Below, in pieces: positions 51,194 to 59,125 of a DNA stretch of 64,000 bases. Both the position numbers and the translations under genes were made by a program. The notes under the pieces are model-generated. The model ran no database searches. It was not told the origin of the DNA and saw only the letters and a program-made list of their open reading frames with translations. How positions within the stretch are numbered: position 1 is the stretch's first letter; each line of letters starts with the position of its first letter. Source of the stretch: Streptomyces rishiriensis (GTDB lineage Bacteria > Actinomycetota > Actinomycetes > Streptomycetales > Streptomycetaceae); contig NZ_JAUSWV010000002.1 of assembly GCF_030815485.1 (NCBI RefSeq), positions 6,944,001 to 7,008,000 on the forward strand, given 5' to 3'.

Positions 51194-52251
51194 CCGAACT
51201 GCACCTGTGGCTGCGGCACGAGGTCCGCACCACCGAACGGCGCACCCCGGTCGTCCCCGACGACGCCCGCCGCCTCGTCGAGGCCGGCGTGGAGCTGACC
51301 GTCGAGGACTCCCCGCAGCGCGTCTTCCCGACGCGGGAGTACGAGACCGTCGGCGCCCGGATCGCCCCCGCGGGCTCCTGGGTGTCCGCGCCGTCCGAGG
51401 CGGTCGTCCTCGGCCTGAAGGAACTGCCGGACCGGCCGGCTCAACTGAGGCACCGTCATGTCTTCTTCGGGCACGCCTACAAACAACAGCCGGGTGCGGT
51501 AGACCTGTTGCGCCGGTTCGCCGCCGGGGGAGGGGCGCTCCTGGACCTGGAGTACCTGGTCGACGACGACGGCCGCCGCCTCGCCGCCTTCGGTTTCTGG
51601 GCGGGCTACCTGGGCGCGGCCCTGGCGGTCCTCCAGCACCGGGGCCGGCTGACGGCCCCCCTGCGTCCCACCGGCAAGGACGAGTTGGACGAGGCGCTGC
51701 GTCCGGCACCCGGTGACGAGGAGTTCACCGCCCTCGTCGTCGGCGCGCTGGGCCGCAGCGGCCGGGGTGCCCGGGCCGCGTTCGCCACGGCCGGCGTCGG
51801 ACCCACCTGCTGGGACCTGGCGGAGACGGGCGACCTGGACCGCGCCGCCCTGCTGGCCCACGACGTGATGGTCAACTGCGTTCTCGCCACGACCCCGGTG
51901 CCGCCGTTCGTCCGCGAGGAGGACCTCGACGACCCGGCCCGCCGGCTGCGCACCCTCTCCGACGTCACCTGCGACGTGGGCTCGCCCCTCAACGTCCTGC
52001 CGGTCTACGACCGCACCACCGAGTGGGCGGACCCGGTGCGCCGGCTGCGCAAGGAGCCCCCGCTCGACCTGATCGCCATCGACAACCTGCCGTCCCTGCT
52101 GCCGCGCGAGGCCAGCGTCGACTTCTCGGCGGAGCTGACGCCCCTGCTGATGGACTTCGGCACCGCCGGGCCGTGGGGCCGTTCCCTGGACCGCTTCCAC
52201 CGGGCCTGCCGCGAACTCGGTCCGGACGAGCAGGAGTTCGGCCGTGGCTGA
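51190..52251 (+). CDS. Saccharopine dehydrogenase, L-lysine-forming (LYS1) type
   Basis: The protein has 353 residues, against 373 in yeast Lys1. The catalytic pair is conserved at nearly identical numbering: K77 in GLKELP and H95 in FFGHAYKQQ (yeast K77/H96). It interconverts lysine + 2-oxoglutarate and saccharopine with NAD(H). The start is fixed by the ATGA overlap with the FAD oxidase, and the end overlaps the next gene by eight bases. With the next gene it makes a bacterial two-protein version of the LKR/SDH lysine-degradation route. Confidence 0.88.
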   Translation: MTELHLWLRHEVRTTERRTPVVPDDARRLVEAGVELTVEDSPQRVFPTREYETVGARIAPAGSWVSAPSEAVVLGLKELPDRPAQLRHRHVFFGHAYKQQPGAVDLLRRFAAGGGALLDLEYLVDDDGRRLAAFGFWAGYLGAALAVLQHRGRLTAPLRPTGKDELDEALRPAPGDEEFTALVVGALGRSGRGARAAFATAGVGPTCWDLAETGDLDRAALLAHDVMVNCVLATTPVPPFVREEDLDDPARRLRTLSDVTCDVGSPLNVLPVYDRTTEWADPVRRLRKEPPLDLIAIDNLPSLLPREASVDFSAELTPLLMDFGTAGPWGRSLDRFHRACRELGPDEQEFGRG

Positions 52252-53452
52252 CCTGGTTCCGGCGACCGGCACCGTCCACTGGGTGGGCGCCGGCCTCTCC
52301 ACGGGCAGCGGCCTGGCCGCCCTGTGCGAGCACACCGACGCAGTACGGCTGTGGCACCGTACGGCGGAGCGGGCCGCCGAGACCCTCGACCGGCTGGGGC
52401 TGACCGGACGCGCCGAGCCGCTCGCCTACACCCTCGGCGCGCTGATGGACCGACTGGCGCCCGGGGACGTCGTGGTGTCGATGCTGCCCGCGTCCGAGCA
52501 CGCGGCGCTGCTGGCGGCGTGCGTGACCCGACGGGCCCACTTCGCGTGCTCCAGCTATGTCTCCGACGCGGTGCTGGAGCAGGTACCCGCGGCCACGGGG
52601 GCCGGGCTCGTCGTCCTCGCCGAGGCCGGGCTCGACCCGGGCGTCGACCACCTCTTCGCGCACAGCCTCGTGGCGCGTGCCCGACGGGCGATCGGCGACC
52701 ACACGGCGGCCTCGTACCGCCTCACCTCGTACTGCGGAGGCGTCCCGGCCGTCCCCAACGACTTCAGGTACCGCTTCAGCTGGGCGCCGCTCGGCGTCCT
52801 CAACGCCCTGCGCTCGCCCGCGCGTTACGTCGAGAACGGCGCCGAGACGGTGGTCGGCCGGCCCTGGGAGGCCACGCGCGAGCATCTCGTCCACGGTGAG
52901 ACCTTCGAGGTCTACCCCAACCGAGACAGCGTTCCGTTCATCGAGCAGTACGGGCTGCCGCGGGCCTGGAAGCCGCTCACCTTCGTACGCGGCACCCTGC
53001 GCCTCGACGGCTGGCTGCGGGCCTGGGAGACGGTCTTCGAGCAGCTGAGGACGGGCGACGACGCCGCGATCGCCGCGCTGGCCCGGGAACTGGCGGCCGC
53101 CTACCCGACCACGGACACCGACCGCGACCGGGTGGTCCTCGCCGTGTCACTGGACGTGCGGGCGTCGGGAAGGGGCACGGGTGACACCGCAGACACGGGC
53201 GATCGGGCCGAGGGCGTCGACAACGGAACGACGTGGTCCGGGAGTTACCTCCTGGACCTGGAGGGCGACGAGAAGGAGAGCGCGATGGCGCGATGCGTCT
53301 CCCGGCCGCTCGCCCTGGGCGTCCGGCACATCCTGGACGGCTCCCTGGCACCCGGGCTGAGCCGGGCGGCCGAGACGGCACCGCGCTCGGAGGAATGGCT
53401 TCGTGAACTCGGCGACGAGGGACTCGTGTTCACGCTGCGGACCGAGGGCTGA
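52244..53452 (+). CDS. Saccharopine dehydrogenase, L-glutamate-forming (LYS9) type
   Basis: The protein has 402 residues. The Rossmann opening is VHWVGAGLSTGSGLAAL (a degenerate GxGxxG), followed by VVSMLPASEHAALLAACV and LAEAGLDPGVDHLFA, the segment conserved in Lys9-type enzymes. The C-terminal domain holds SYCGGVPAVPNDFRYRFSW. It would split saccharopine to glutamate and aminoadipate semialdehyde. A Gly/Thr/Asp-rich loop at about 305-330 is an extra. GTG 52244 overlaps the LYS1-type gene, and the three genes form one operon. Confidence 0.87.
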   Translation: MADLVPATGTVHWVGAGLSTGSGLAALCEHTDAVRLWHRTAERAAETLDRLGLTGRAEPLAYTLGALMDRLAPGDVVVSMLPASEHAALLAACVTRRAHFACSSYVSDAVLEQVPAATGAGLVVLAEAGLDPGVDHLFAHSLVARARRAIGDHTAASYRLTSYCGGVPAVPNDFRYRFSWAPLGVLNALRSPARYVENGAETVVGRPWEATREHLVHGETFEVYPNRDSVPFIEQYGLPRAWKPLTFVRGTLRLDGWLRAWETVFEQLRTGDDAAIAALARELAAAYPTTDTDRDRVVLAVSLDVRASGRGTGDTADTGDRAEGVDNGTTWSGSYLLDLEGDEKESAMARCVSRPLALGVRHILDGSLAPGLSRAAETAPRSEEWLRELGDEGLVFTLRTEG

Positions 53453-53459
53453 CGGGCGG

Positions 53460-54689
53460 TCAGCCGGTGATCGCCTCGTGGACCAGCCGCTTGAGGTCGG
53501 GGTAGAGCTTCAGGGACCTCTTGGGCCTCAGCTGGGTCAGGAACTGGACGCTCAGATCGTGGCTCGGGTCGACCCAGAACGTCGTGGTGGCGACGCCGCT
53601 CCAGCCGTACGTGCCGAGCCCGGAGGGCGCCTGGGTGCGGCTCGGGTCGGTCACCACGGAGACCCCGAGACCGAAGCCGACACCGTCGTTGCCGGGTTCG
53701 TCGTGGGCGGGGCGACTGCCGAAGGCGCGCAGGTCGGCGCCGCCGGGGAGATGGTTGCGGGTCATCAGGTCGACGGTCTCGGGTTCGAGCAGACGTACGC
53801 CGTCGAGCTCGCCGCGGCGGCGCAGCAGCTCACTGAAGCGGTGGATGTCGTATGCGGTCGCCACCATACCGCCGCTGCCCGACAGGAACCGGGGACGGCC
53901 GGACAGCGGAAGGCCCGGGATCCGCTCGATCCCGCCGTCGTCGGCGTCGCCGTACAGCTCCGCCAGCCGGCCGGCCTGTTCGTCCGTGACCTGGAAGCCG
54001 GCGTCCGGCATGCCGAGCGGGCGGAGGATCCGCTCGGCGACGAACTCGTCCAGCGGCCTACCGGAGACGACCTCGATGATCCGGCCCAGGACGTTGGTGG
54101 CCACCGAGTAGTTCCACTGGGTGCCGGGCTCGAACTGGAGCGGCAGCCGCGCGTACGCCTCCACCGTCCCGGCCAGGTCCGAGCCCGGCAGCACCGCCGA
54201 CTCCAGACCGGCCTCGCGGTACAGGGCGTCGACCGGGTGGCAGTGGTAGAAGGCGAAGGTCAGGCCCGCGGTGTGGGTCATCAGGTGCTTCACGAGCAGG
54301 GGCTGCCCGACCGGGCGGGTGGTGAGGTCGGCGCCCGAACCGCCCGCGTACACCCGCTGGTCCGCGAAGGCCGGGAGGTGGTCGGCGACCGGATCGTCGA
54401 GGCGCAGCCGGCCCTCCTCGACCAGTATCAGCGCGGCGACCGAGGTGACCGGCTTGGTCATCGAGTAGATCCGGTAGAGGGTGTCGGCCTCGACGGGCAG
54501 CCCGGCGGCGATGTCGCGGTGGCCGTGCGCGGTGAGGTGGGCGACCCGGCCGCCGCGGGAGACGGCCACGAGGAACCCGGGCAGGCGCCCCTCGTCGACG
54601 AGGTGGGCGAGGTGCTGGTCGAGCCGGTCCAGCGCCTTCGCGTCCAGCCCGACCCCGCTCGGGTCGACCTCTTGCCGCAGCAGTGCCAT
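53460..54689 (-). CDS. Serine hydrolase, class C beta-lactamase/esterase family
   Basis: The protein has 409 residues. The nucleophile motif SMTK starts at S76 and the YxN-type motif appears in WNYSVATN. The early helix ALDRLDQHLAHLV and YGWSGVATTTFWVDP are typical of EstB/beta-lactamase-like esterases in actinomycetes. There is no signal peptide, so it is probably a cytoplasmic esterase or peptidase-like enzyme rather than a resistance beta-lactamase. ATG 54689 follows GGAGGAAAA. Its stop is seven bases from the convergent saccharopine dehydrogenase stop. Confidence 0.88.
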   Translation of the reverse strand: MALLRQEVDPSGVGLDAKALDRLDQHLAHLVDEGRLPGFLVAVSRGGRVAHLTAHGHRDIAAGLPVEADTLYRIYSMTKPVTSVAALILVEEGRLRLDDPVADHLPAFADQRVYAGGSGADLTTRPVGQPLLVKHLMTHTAGLTFAFYHCHPVDALYREAGLESAVLPGSDLAGTVEAYARLPLQFEPGTQWNYSVATNVLGRIIEVVSGRPLDEFVAERILRPLGMPDAGFQVTDEQAGRLAELYGDADDGGIERIPGLPLSGRPRFLSGSGGMVATAYDIHRFSELLRRRGELDGVRLLEPETVDLMTRNHLPGGADLRAFGSRPAHDEPGNDGVGFGLGVSVVTDPSRTQAPSGLGTYGWSGVATTTFWVDPSHDLSVQFLTQLRPKRSLKLYPDLKRLVHEAITG

Positions 54690-54748
54690 GGTTTTCCTCC
54701 GGTGCGCTCGTTCAAGGTGCGGTCCCGGCCTACCCCGCCCGGACGACC

Positions 54749-56191
54749 TCAGACCCCATGGTCGCGCAGGGAACGCGTGTCCGGACCCCTTTCGGCGCCA
54801 TGATCGGTGTGCGTTGCGTCGCTCGGACCAGCCGAGGTACCCGAAGCGGGGGTGACCGGGGCGGGGCGCGGACCGGTAGGCAGCGCCCGGCAGACCGGCA
54901 GCGCCGCGGCGGCCGTGAACGCCAGCACGACCAGGGGCGAGCGCGCCGCGCCGAGGTCCATGAGCACGGTCGCCGCAGCCACCCCCGCCACCGGCCCGAC
55001 GTTCATGGCGGTCTGCTGCAGTGCGCCGGCCACCCCGGCCGACGCCGCGGGGGCCTGGCGTACGACGACATGGGTCGCCGCCACCATCACGGTCCCGAAC
55101 CCGGCGCCCACCAGCGCGAACCCGGCGCAGAGAGGGACCGGCGCCGAGGCCCCGGCGAGGACGAGGAGCCCGGCGGCGAGGACGACCATCCCTGCGGCGA
55201 CCGTGGCGCGCGCGCCGGACCGGCGCAGCAGGACGGCGGACGCCGCAGCGGCGGCCACCAGCAGCACGGCCAGCGGGAGGCTGAGCAGTGCGCTGCGCAG
55301 CGGGGTCGTCCCCAGGTCGTCCTGGAGTACGTAGACGCAGGTCAGCAGCCCGCCGTTGAGGACCGCCGACGCGATGACGAGCACGCCGAGCGCCGCGCCC
55401 ACGGCTGGCGAGCCCACGACCTCCGGCGGCAGCAGCGGAGAGCTCGACCGGCGCTCGTGCCGTACGAAGGCGGCGCCGGCGAGGAGGGCGACCGGCGCCG
55501 ACCACGTCACGCCAGGCAGGCCGACGAGCGTGTGCACCAGACAGGCCAGGGTCACGGCGAGCAGCAGGGCACCGGGCAGGTCGAGCGGGGCGCCGGCGAC
55601 CGGCGGCGGACGCTCCGTCACGTCCCGACCGTCCCGGCGCTCCCGGGAGGCGAGGGCGAGCAGGCCGAACCCCAGGGCGGGCACGATGTTGAGGAGGAAC
55701 ACGGCCCGCCAGCCGAACTCGGTGGCCAGCGCACCGCCCACCACCGGTCCGGCCGCCGCGGCCACCCCGATGGACGCGGTGCGCACGGCGATCGGGGTCC
55801 GCAGCCGCTCGGGCGGATACGCGGCCCGCAGCATCCCCAGCGTGGCCGGCTGCAACAGCGCTCCGAAGACCCCCTGCACGATCCGCAGCCCGATCACCCA
55901 GCCGATGTCCGGCGCCAGCGCGATGCCCGCCGAGGCGGCGCCGAAGCCGAGCATGCCCGGCGCGAAGGTGCGCCGGTGTCCGTATCGGTCCCCGAGCCGC
56001 CCGGCGAGGACCAGCAGGCTCGCCACCGCGACGAGATACCCGGTACTGGTCCACTGGACCTGGGTGAGGGAGGCGTCCAGGTCACGGCGCAGGGTGGGCT
56101 GCGCGACGGTGAGCACGGTGCCGTCCAGGGCGACCACCATGGCACCGGCCACGCTGCTCGCCAGCGTGAGAAAGGGACGGGAAGGTCTCAC
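54749..56191 (-). CDS. MFS drug exporter, DHA2 (14-segment) type
   Basis: The protein has 480 residues with about 14 hydrophobic segments. Motif A is LAGRLGDRYGHRRTF; the DHA2 segments LDGTVLTVAQPTL and the antiporter motif AAAGPVVGGAL are present. It is a proton-driven export pump, substrate unknown. GTG 56191 overlaps the stop of the TetR gene (GTGA), so regulator and pump are co-transcribed and probably autoregulated from the twin operators at 56823-56859. GGAGG lies seven bases before the start. Confidence 0.9.
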   Translation of the reverse strand: MRPSRPFLTLASSVAGAMVVALDGTVLTVAQPTLRRDLDASLTQVQWTSTGYLVAVASLLVLAGRLGDRYGHRRTFAPGMLGFGAASAGIALAPDIGWVIGLRIVQGVFGALLQPATLGMLRAAYPPERLRTPIAVRTASIGVAAAAGPVVGGALATEFGWRAVFLLNIVPALGFGLLALASRERRDGRDVTERPPPVAGAPLDLPGALLLAVTLACLVHTLVGLPGVTWSAPVALLAGAAFVRHERRSSSPLLPPEVVGSPAVGAALGVLVIASAVLNGGLLTCVYVLQDDLGTTPLRSALLSLPLAVLLVAAAAASAVLLRRSGARATVAAGMVVLAAGLLVLAGASAPVPLCAGFALVGAGFGTVMVAATHVVVRQAPAASAGVAGALQQTAMNVGPVAGVAAATVLMDLGAARSPLVVLAFTAAAALPVCRALPTGPRPAPVTPASGTSAGPSDATHTDHGAERGPDTRSLRDHGV

Positions 56192-56823
56192 CGGTCGGCC
56201 TCCGGACCGAGATGCGCGTCCAGAGCGGTTCGCATCAGGGGTACGACGTCGTCGGCGCCGGTGGCGAGGGGGAGGCTTCCCCAGCGCCAGAGCTGGGCGA
56301 TGCCGTGCAGGTTCGCCCACAGTGCGCCCGCGACCGACCGGGCGTCGCTGCCGGGCCGGACCCGGCCGACCAGGTCCACCAGGACGCCGAACAGGGGCAG
56401 GCTGGTGTCCCGCAGCCGCAAGTGGCCGCTCTCCAACAGGTCGTGACGGAACATCAGCTCGTACATGCCTGGGTTGCCGAGTGCGAAGTCCAGGTAGGTG
56501 TGCGCCAGTTCGGTGAGCTGGGCGCGAGGGCCGGCGGTGTCGTCGCCGAGGACGGTCGTCACACGCGTGCCCAGCTGGGCGAAGCCGCGGTGGGCGATGG
56601 CCGACAGCAGCTCCAGATGGGTGGGGAAGTAGCGGCGCGGCGCGCCGTGCGAGACGCCGGCCCGGCGCGCGATCTCCCGCAGGGTGAGCGCTCCGGCGCC
56701 CTCCCGGGAGACCAGGTCCACGCCCACGTCGACGAGGCGGGTCCGCAGTTCGGCGTCCGGCTTCCCGGAGTCCGCCTCGGGGGGGTCCGTCTTTTCCGGG
56801 TCCGTCTTCTCCGAGCCACTCAT
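56188..56823 (-). CDS. TetR-family repressor of the adjacent exporter
   Basis: The protein has 211 residues. The HTH covers about residues 42-72 (LREIARRAGVSHGAPRRYFP). The C-terminal domain is ligand-binding, with GNPGMYELMFRHDLL as in the TetR_C_33-like group. An unusually acidic/Lys 20-residue N-terminus precedes the HTH. ATG 56823 has no ribosome site and abuts a 13-bp operator, suggesting a leaderless message repressed by its own product. It is followed with a four-base overlap by the MFS pump. Confidence 0.88.
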   Translation of the reverse strand: MSGSEKTDPEKTDPPEADSGKPDAELRTRLVDVGVDLVSREGAGALTLREIARRAGVSHGAPRRYFPTHLELLSAIAHRGFAQLGTRVTTVLGDDTAGPRAQLTELAHTYLDFALGNPGMYELMFRHDLLESGHLRLRDTSLPLFGVLVDLVGRVRPGSDARSVAGALWANLHGIAQLWRWGSLPLATGADDVVPLMRTALDAHLGPEADR

Positions 56824-56859
56824 AGACACTGTCTACCAGGTACGAATAGACAGTGTCTA
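56823..56859. promoter_or_regulatory. Twin 13-bp TetR operators
   Basis: TAGACACTGTCTA (56823-56835) and TAGACAGTGTCTA (56847-56859) are palindromes with identical arms TAGACA/TGTCTA and centres 24 bp apart. They cover the start of the leftward TetR-MFS operon and lie upstream of the rightward PPOX gene. Confidence 0.88.
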
Positions 56860-56933
56860 CTCTGGAGCGTGGATCGAGGCGGGGAGCGTGGCCTGCGGGG
56901 AATGCGGCCCGGGGCGGCGCCGGTTGTGCCGAC

Positions 56934-57383
56934 ATGACTCAGGACACGACACAGAACGCACTGCTCGCACTGCTCTCCGAGGGCCGCGGTGGGGTACTGG
57001 TCACCCTCAAGCGCGACGGCCGCCCCCAGCTGTCGAACGTCACCCACCGCTACTACCCGGACGAGCACGTCATCCGGATCTCCGTCACGGACGACCGCGC
57101 CAAGACCCGCAACCTGCGGCGCGACCCCCGGGCCTCGTACCACGTCACCGCCGCCGACCGCCGCGCCTACACGGTCGCCGAGGCCACCGCAGACCTCTCG
57201 CCGGTCGCGAAGGATCCCTACGACGCCACCGTCGAGGAACTCGTCCGTCTCTACCGCGACGTCCTGGGCGAGCATCCCGACTGGGACGACTTCCGCGCCG
57301 CCATGGTCCGCGACCGCCGCCTGGTGCTGCGCCTGCGAGTGGAGCGCGCGTACGGCATTCCCAAGGGCGCCGGCGACGCCTAA
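56934..57383 (+). CDS. PPOX-class (F420/FMN) oxidoreductase-like protein
   Basis: The protein has 149 residues. It has the split-barrel flavin/F420-binding fold, with GVLVTLKRDGRPQLSNV at the N-terminus and DPRASYHVTAADR mid-protein, like Rv1155-type TIGR03618 proteins. It may reduce small substrates with F420H2. ATG 56934 lacks a strong ribosome site. The gene is divergent from the TetR-MFS pair and shares its operator region, so it may belong to the same regulon. Its stop overlaps the convergent dehydrogenase stop by three bases. Confidence 0.83.
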   Translation: MTQDTTQNALLALLSEGRGGVLVTLKRDGRPQLSNVTHRYYPDEHVIRISVTDDRAKTRNLRRDPRASYHVTAADRRAYTVAEATADLSPVAKDPYDATVEELVRLYRDVLGEHPDWDDFRAAMVRDRRLVLRLRVERAYGIPKGAGDA

Positions 57384-58288
57384 GCGGCGGCCCCGTCGTC
57401 GGCCGCGTCGGCGTCACCCGCGTCGCTGCGGGCTTCCAGGGCGTGCAGGACGGCGACCATGTCCGCGCCCGCGTGACCCAGGGCCACCGTCTCCTCGAAC
57501 AGGGCATGGCAGGTGTCGAGGAGGGGGGAGGCCAGACCGGACGCGCGGGCGGCGTCGGCGATGAGGCGGTTGTTCTTCAGGACGTCCAGTGCGGCGGCCT
57601 GCACCGCGAAGTCGCCCGTCAGCAGCTTGGGAGCCTTCATCCGGGAAACCCCGCTCGCCAGGGGGCCGGCGGCCACGACGTCCAGGAACAACCGACGGTC
57701 GAGCCCCTGCCGCTCCGCGAAGTGGAAGGCCTCGGTGAAGCCGGTCACCTGTGTGATCAGGAACAGGTTCACCGCCAGCTTCATCAGCAGCGCGCCGGGC
57801 GCCGGGCCGCAGCGGAACGCCTCGTGGCACATCGGGGCGAGCAGCGGCCGTACGGAGTCCACGGCCGCCTCCTCGCCCGCCACCATCGCCACCAGGCGGC
57901 CCTGCTCGGCCGGGACCCGCGAACCGGACACGGGCGCCTCGACGTACCGGCCGCCCGCCGCGCGCACGTCCCCCTCCAGTGCCCGCGAGTACCCGGGCGA
58001 GGTCGTGCCCATGGTGACGACCACCCGCCCGGTCACCCGCGGGCCGAAGTCGGGGGTGCCGCGGCCGAGCACGGCGTCGACGGCGGTCCCGTCGGCCAGC
58101 ATGAGGAACACGACGTCGGCGCGCGCGAACACCTCGGCGGGGCCGGCCGCGACCTCGGCGCCTGCCACGCGCAGAGCCTCGGCGGGAGCCGCCGTACGGT
58201 TCCACACCACCAGGGGCGTCCCGGCGCCGACCAGTCGTAGCGCCATGGGGCGGCCCATCACACCCAGACCGATGAATCCGACCTGCAC
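57380..58288 (-). CDS. NAD(P)-dependent beta-hydroxyacid dehydrogenase family protein
   Basis: The protein has 302 residues. The Rossmann loop GFIGLGVMGRPMA is at the N-terminus, the substrate motif APVSGSRVPAEQG is at about 120, and the catalytic Lys in ALLMKLAVN is at about 170, all as in 3-hydroxyisobutyrate/tartronate semialdehyde reductases and imine-reductase relatives. The substrate is unknown. GTG 58288 follows AAGGTGG by eight bases. It is divergent from a TetR gene, with twin operators between, so it is the probable target of that regulator. Confidence 0.87.
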   Translation of the reverse strand: MQVGFIGLGVMGRPMALRLVGAGTPLVVWNRTAAPAEALRVAGAEVAAGPAEVFARADVVFLMLADGTAVDAVLGRGTPDFGPRVTGRVVVTMGTTSPGYSRALEGDVRAAGGRYVEAPVSGSRVPAEQGRLVAMVAGEEAAVDSVRPLLAPMCHEAFRCGPAPGALLMKLAVNLFLITQVTGFTEAFHFAERQGLDRRLFLDVVAAGPLASGVSRMKAPKLLTGDFAVQAAALDVLKNNRLIADAARASGLASPLLDTCHALFEETVALGHAGADMVAVLHALEARSDAGDADAADDGAAA

Positions 58289-58353
58289 GGCGGCCACCTT
58301 CCCTGCGCTCCGCGACGGCTGCACGACGGCTCCATGACAGCCCCAGGCAGCTC

Positions 58354-58398
58354 TATGACACTGGTCATAGTAGCGAGTGCTATGACGCCGGTCATAGG
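58354..58398. promoter_or_regulatory. Twin 18-bp TetR operators
   Basis: CTATGAC-N4-GTCATAG occurs twice, at 58354-58371 (spacer ACTG) and 58381-58398 (spacer GCCG), centres 27 bp apart, between the divergent dehydrogenase and TetR genes. Exact conservation of both arms argues for a real binding site pair. Confidence 0.9.
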
Positions 58399-58447
58399 AT
58401 TCTCGGACAGAGGATTCGCGCGTGTCACAGCTCGGAGGAGGCCCACC

Positions 58448-59062
58448 ATGCCGGCGCCCGAACGGGGACCCCGGGAGCGGATGGTCTTCAGCGCGGCCCA
58501 GCTCATCCGCCGTGACGGAGTCGGCGCGACGGGCATGCGGGAGGTCGCCGCCCACGCCGGTGCGCCCCGGGGATCGCTCCAGCACTACTTTCCCGGCGGC
58601 AAGCAGCAACTCGTCAACGAGGCCGTGGAATGGGCGGGCCGCTACGCCGGCAGACGCGTCGCCCGTTTCCTGGACGAGTCGGCGAAGGCCGGCGAGCCCA
58701 CTCCCGCCGGGCTCTTCGCCGCGATGGTGCGCCAGTGGACGGACGAGTACGCGGCGTCAGGGTTCGCCGCGGGCTGCCCCGTCGCCGCCGCGACCGTCGA
58801 CTGCGCGGCCTCCGGCGACGCCACCCGGGAGGCCGCGGCCGCCGCGTTCGCCACCTGGACCGGCCTGGTCGCCGAGGCTCTGACCGGCCTGGGCGTCCCG
58901 GCGGCCCGGGCCGGCTCACTCGCCACCCTCATGATCAGCGCCCTGGAAGGGGCGATCCTGATCGCCCGGGCGGAACGGGACGTCCGGGCGCTGACGACCG
59001 TCGCGACGGAACTTGCGCCCCTGCTGGACGCGGCCGTCGCAAGCGGCGCTGCCCAGCGGTAG
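58448..59062 (+). CDS. TetR-family regulator (LmrA/YxaF-like)
   Basis: The protein has 204 residues. The HTH is GATGMREVAAHAGAPRGSL followed by QHYFPGGKQQL, the hallmark of the LmrA/YxaF group. The C-terminal domain (GCPVAAATVDCA, ALEGAILIARAERD) is typical of the same group. It probably represses itself and the divergent dehydrogenase through the operators at 58354-58398. ATG 58448 follows GGAGGAGG by six bases, ruling out the longer in-frame start. Confidence 0.9.
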   Translation: MPAPERGPRERMVFSAAQLIRRDGVGATGMREVAAHAGAPRGSLQHYFPGGKQQLVNEAVEWAGRYAGRRVARFLDESAKAGEPTPAGLFAAMVRQWTDEYAASGFAAGCPVAAATVDCAASGDATREAAAAAFATWTGLVAEALTGLGVPAARAGSLATLMISALEGAILIARAERDVRALTTVATELAPLLDAAVASGAAQR

Positions 59063-59125
59063 GGGCGTCCCGCCCGGTCGCGCAGTCACCGGGTACCGGG
59101 GTGGGCTCCCGGGGTGGACACGGGA

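Noticed and set aside
53460..56054. Very long leftward frame joining the serine hydrolase to upstream sequence (864 codons)
   Set aside because: The upstream part is antisense-like shadow of the MFS gene in another frame. The GGAGGAAAA site fixes the hydrolase start at 54689.
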